Assembly (NCBI GenBank): GCA_024696615.1
Contig: JAILGS010000079.1
Span: forward strand, 1 to 64,000
DNA length: 64,000 nt
Source of the DNA: Lachnospiraceae bacterium
GTDB taxonomy: Bacteria > Bacillota > Clostridia > Lachnospirales > Lachnospiraceae
Direction of reading: 5' to 3'
The translations under genes were made by a program, and so were the position numbers. The number at the start of each line of letters is the position of its first letter. The first letter of the stretch is position 1. Of this stretch, positions 61,975 through 64,000 are shown one piece after another. The notes below the pieces were generated by a model. That model ran no database searches and was not told the DNA's origin. It saw only the letters and a program-made list of their open reading frames with translations.

Positions 61975-62003
61975 GATTCCACTTCCTTTACGTACATTTC
62001 GTT

Positions 62004-63140
62004 CTACACTTCCTTCAGGCGATACAAGTGGTCCGCCCAAGTAAGAAGCATCTCTTTTAATTCCAGATGATCCGACCATCCTTCAGGAATGCAACCATCT
62101 CCCAGTAATGCTCCCACAAAGCTTCCTGTAACAAAGGCAATGGAACTGGACATTCCTCGGCAATTCGCAGAAAGAGCCATGGCTTTGGCATAATCCTCCC
62201 CCATTAAAGCACAGTACACGCCAGTGGCAAGGATCTTTTCCGCCCCCTGAATGCCGGCTTCCGGATGATACTCATTGGGATTTAATTCTGCCAGAGCCGA
62301 CTCCGGTGGAACATTACACTCCGCCATATGAAGGGCGTACTGAAGTGCTTCCTGTACCCCTTCGATATAATTATATTGATTCAGGCAACCTAAAGCCTGA
62401 TATCCTGCCTGATCCAAATCCACTCCATTGCATACCTGAGCGATCATATAGGCATAGCATCCTGCCGCTAAATATGCGGATGGATTCCCATGGGTGGTGG
62501 CAGCAAGACTTGCAGCCACTTCAAATGCCACTTCCGGAGTTGCATGCAGGAAAAATCCCACCGGTGCCACTCTCGTTAGGGCGCTGGAATCATTATAATC
62601 ATTTAATGGTTCCTGCATGGTTCCCATCATCATGGTGGACAAGGCCGAAAGCATCTGTTCGCTTGGATTTCTTGGGGAATATAATTCCTCATAATTTAAG
62701 ATGGTCTTCACACCAATGGTTTCAAGAGCCACTGGCTCATGTTCATGCTTATGAATCAAATACTCATCCGCAAGCACTCCCGTCTGGGTATAATACCAAC
62801 GAAGCAGGCTCATATAGCCTCCGGAAGCAGCATAAGTTCCAATCTCTCTATGAGCCATGCGAATGTAGGCCCACTCCAGTCCATCCATGGTAAAGAGCGC
62901 CATCTGGGTATCATCCGAGAGCATTAACATCCCCGTTCGCTCATCAATATGGGGACTCTGCACTCCATTGGTTAAAAAATCCTCCGGAATATCATCCATA
63001 AACTTTTCCGGAAATTCTCCATATTCTCTATAATAATGCCACTGTTCCATGGTATACCCACAGGTATCTGCAATGGCAGCACCTAAGAGGCAGCCATAAT
63101 AGCGGCTCTTTAATTCTATGAAGGAATGATTTTCTTTCAT
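62004..63140 (-). CDS. ADP-ribosylglycohydrolase-like protein, possibly inactive
   Basis: 378 residues. The DraG-type fold is shown by GCLLGAAIADTCGYTMEQ near the start and LSDDTQMALFT. The C-terminal metal-binding segment, normally GDxDT-like, reads NCRGMSSSIAFVTGSFVGALLG, so the expected Asp pair is missing. Either the protein has lost activity or a variant metal site is used. The track start is 9 codons further upstream; neither ATG has a well-spaced ribosome binding site and 63140 is only a mild preference. It is 29 bp upstream of the FliB-like gene. Confidence 0.78.
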   Translation of the reverse strand: MKENHSFIELKSRYYGCLLGAAIADTCGYTMEQWHYYREYGEFPEKFMDDIPEDFLTNGVQSPHIDERTGMLMLSDDTQMALFTMDGLEWAYIRMAHREIGTYAASGGYMSLLRWYYTQTGVLADEYLIHKHEHEPVALETIGVKTILNYEELYSPRNPSEQMLSALSTMMMGTMQEPLNDYNDSSALTRVAPVGFFLHATPEVAFEVAASLAATTHGNPSAYLAAGCYAYMIAQVCNGVDLDQAGYQALGCLNQYNYIEGVQEALQYALHMAECNVPPESALAELNPNEYHPEAGIQGAEKILATGVYCALMGEDYAKAMALSANCRGMSSSIAFVTGSFVGALLGDGCIPEGWSDHLELKEMLLTWADHLYRLKEV

Positions 63141-63212
63141 CGTATTACTAAATCCCTTCTTTATCATCCTTGTTGTGTCAATTCATTCTATCCTGTTAGA
63201 ATCCCATTTTCC

Positions 63213-63278
63213 CAGGTTCCTGTTTCCTTGTGTTCCTTGGATTCTGTGTTATCTTCCTTTGATTCTGTGATTCTACCC
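63213..63278. repeat. Degenerate tandem repeat of about 22 bp
   Basis: TTCCTTGGATTCTGTGTT (63233-63250) recurs as TTCCTTTGATTCTGTGAT (63255-63272), flanked by shorter TTCCT-rich copies. Purine-rich in minus-strand sense; lies between trmO and the ADP-ribosylglycohydrolase-like gene. Confidence 0.65.
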
Positions 63279-63289
63279 TGGAAAATATG

Positions 63290-63985
63290 CTAGGATTTCT
63301 TCACAGGACCTTGATATGGTACCACTTCCGTTACGGTAAGTACACCCTCCCGCACGAAAAAGTGCACATCCCATCCGGCAAAGGCCACTCCATACTGTCT
63401 TGTGGGATCCTCCTGATAGGAAGGCCGCGGATCCTGGGCTAATACATGGAGAAGGGTTTGGCGCTTTTCTTCTGGAAAGAGGGATAAAAACTTCTCCTCA
63501 CATTCCACCGTTAAAGAGTAGTCCTTAACCTCCTTGGTAAATCCATAGGAGGCATCTTCATGAAGATCCGAGTAGGGAATATAGGGTTTAATATCAAAAA
63601 TCGGTGTATGATCTCGTAAATCCACACCGGATACATATAATACCGGTCCTTTTGGGGTTTCTTCAATCCTTTCTAATTTCACGGAAGAAAGCCCAATGGG
63701 ATTGGGGCGAAATGGGGATCTGGTGGCAAATACACCCATATGGGTATTTCCTCCAAGTCTTGGGGGCTTCACAGTTGCTGACCATCCCTGGCGTTTTGGG
63801 ATTTCAAATTCCCATAATAACCACAGATAATTAAAGCCTTCTAGTCCCTTGATGGCATCCATGGTGCGATATTCCGGTTCAAAGACAATACGTCCCTGTA
63901 ACTCCTTCACAATACTGCTCTGTCGCGGAATTCCAAACTTTTCCGGAAAGTCCGTTTCAATATAGGCGATTACTTTTAATTCCAT
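63290..63985 (-). CDS. trmO: TrmO-type tRNA (adenine-N6)-methyltransferase
   Basis: 231 residues of the TsaA/YaeB (TrmO) family, which methylates N6 of the t6A base at position 37 in certain tRNAs. The family core GVFATRSPFRPNPIGLSSVKLE and the HTPIFDIKPYIPYSD segment are clear. AAGGAAGAGGGCATC precedes the ATG. The window ends 15 bp upstream, so its promoter and operon partners cannot be seen. Confidence 0.92.
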   Translation of the reverse strand: MELKVIAYIETDFPEKFGIPRQSSIVKELQGRIVFEPEYRTMDAIKGLEGFNYLWLLWEFEIPKRQGWSATVKPPRLGGNTHMGVFATRSPFRPNPIGLSSVKLERIEETPKGPVLYVSGVDLRDHTPIFDIKPYIPYSDLHEDASYGFTKEVKDYSLTVECEEKFLSLFPEEKRQTLLHVLAQDPRPSYQEDPTRQYGVAFAGWDVHFFVREGVLTVTEVVPYQGPVKKS

Positions 63986-64000
63986 GATGCCCTCTTCCTT

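Overview
The window looks like a chromosomal segment from a Firmicute of the class Clostridia, most likely a gut or rumen Lachnospiraceae. The grounds are low-to-mid GC, strong AGGAGG-type ribosome binding sites, Gram-positive gene types (PyrD/PyrK dihydroorotate dehydrogenase, VanZ, LplB/LplC-type sugar permeases, a PyrF of about 300 residues) and a heavy pectin-degrading load. No rRNA, tRNA, CRISPR array, prophage or insertion sequence was recognised. Most genes lie on the minus strand. Layout: 1-8.6 kb is housekeeping on the minus strand (start of an unidentified gene, enolase, dihydroorotase, PepC-type peptidase, ABC-F ATPase, DtxR-type regulator, PurD). A plus-strand two-component system (8.65-10.7 kb) separates purD from a purE-purM-purN operon (10.8-13.0 kb). 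A pyrE-led operon (13.1-17.0 kb) carries small membrane proteins and an M29 aminopeptidase with a long N-terminal extension. A GH3 enzyme with permuted domain order (17.0-19.8 kb) is followed by pyrD, pyrK and pyrF (20-22.7 kb). Pyrimidine steps 3 to 6 are therefore present but scattered, and purine steps 2, 3, 5 and 6 are present.  From 22.7 to 28.8 kb there is a block of poorly characterised proteins around folC: an XRE-headed protein with a large unknown domain, a zinc-ribbon/TPR membrane protein, a 52-residue protein joined to both neighbours by 4-bp ATGA overlaps, and a coiled-coil protein.  From 30 to 41.3 kb is a pectin and rhamnogalacturonan utilisation locus: an ABC exporter, GH28, a GH105-like protein, a GH43 fused to an N-terminal ankyrin-like domain, a CE12 esterase, and an oligosaccharide importer. 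In the importer one permease carries an extra zinc ribbon and extra membrane helices. Further pectin genes (CE8 pectinesterase, a YetA/PL26-like lyase, and an AraC regulator with a MATE exporter) sit at 54.7-60.9 kb. None of the pectin enzymes has an obvious signal peptide, which suggests that oligomers are imported by the lipoprotein-dependent ABC system and taken apart inside the cell.  The remainder is housekeeping: PAP2 phosphatase, YigZ, class A PBP, IlvE, a BI-1 family protein, a methyltransferase, YajC, Tgt, AroC, GNAT, a GGDEF protein, a FliB-like protein, an ADP-ribosylglycohydrolase-like protein and TrmO.  Structure beyond genes includes four intergenic purine-rich tandem repeats, each just upstream of a minus-strand gene; several clear promoters with 16-17 bp spacing; a terminator hairpin inside the GH3 leader; and two plus-strand terminators that lie inside the 3' coding ends of convergent genes.
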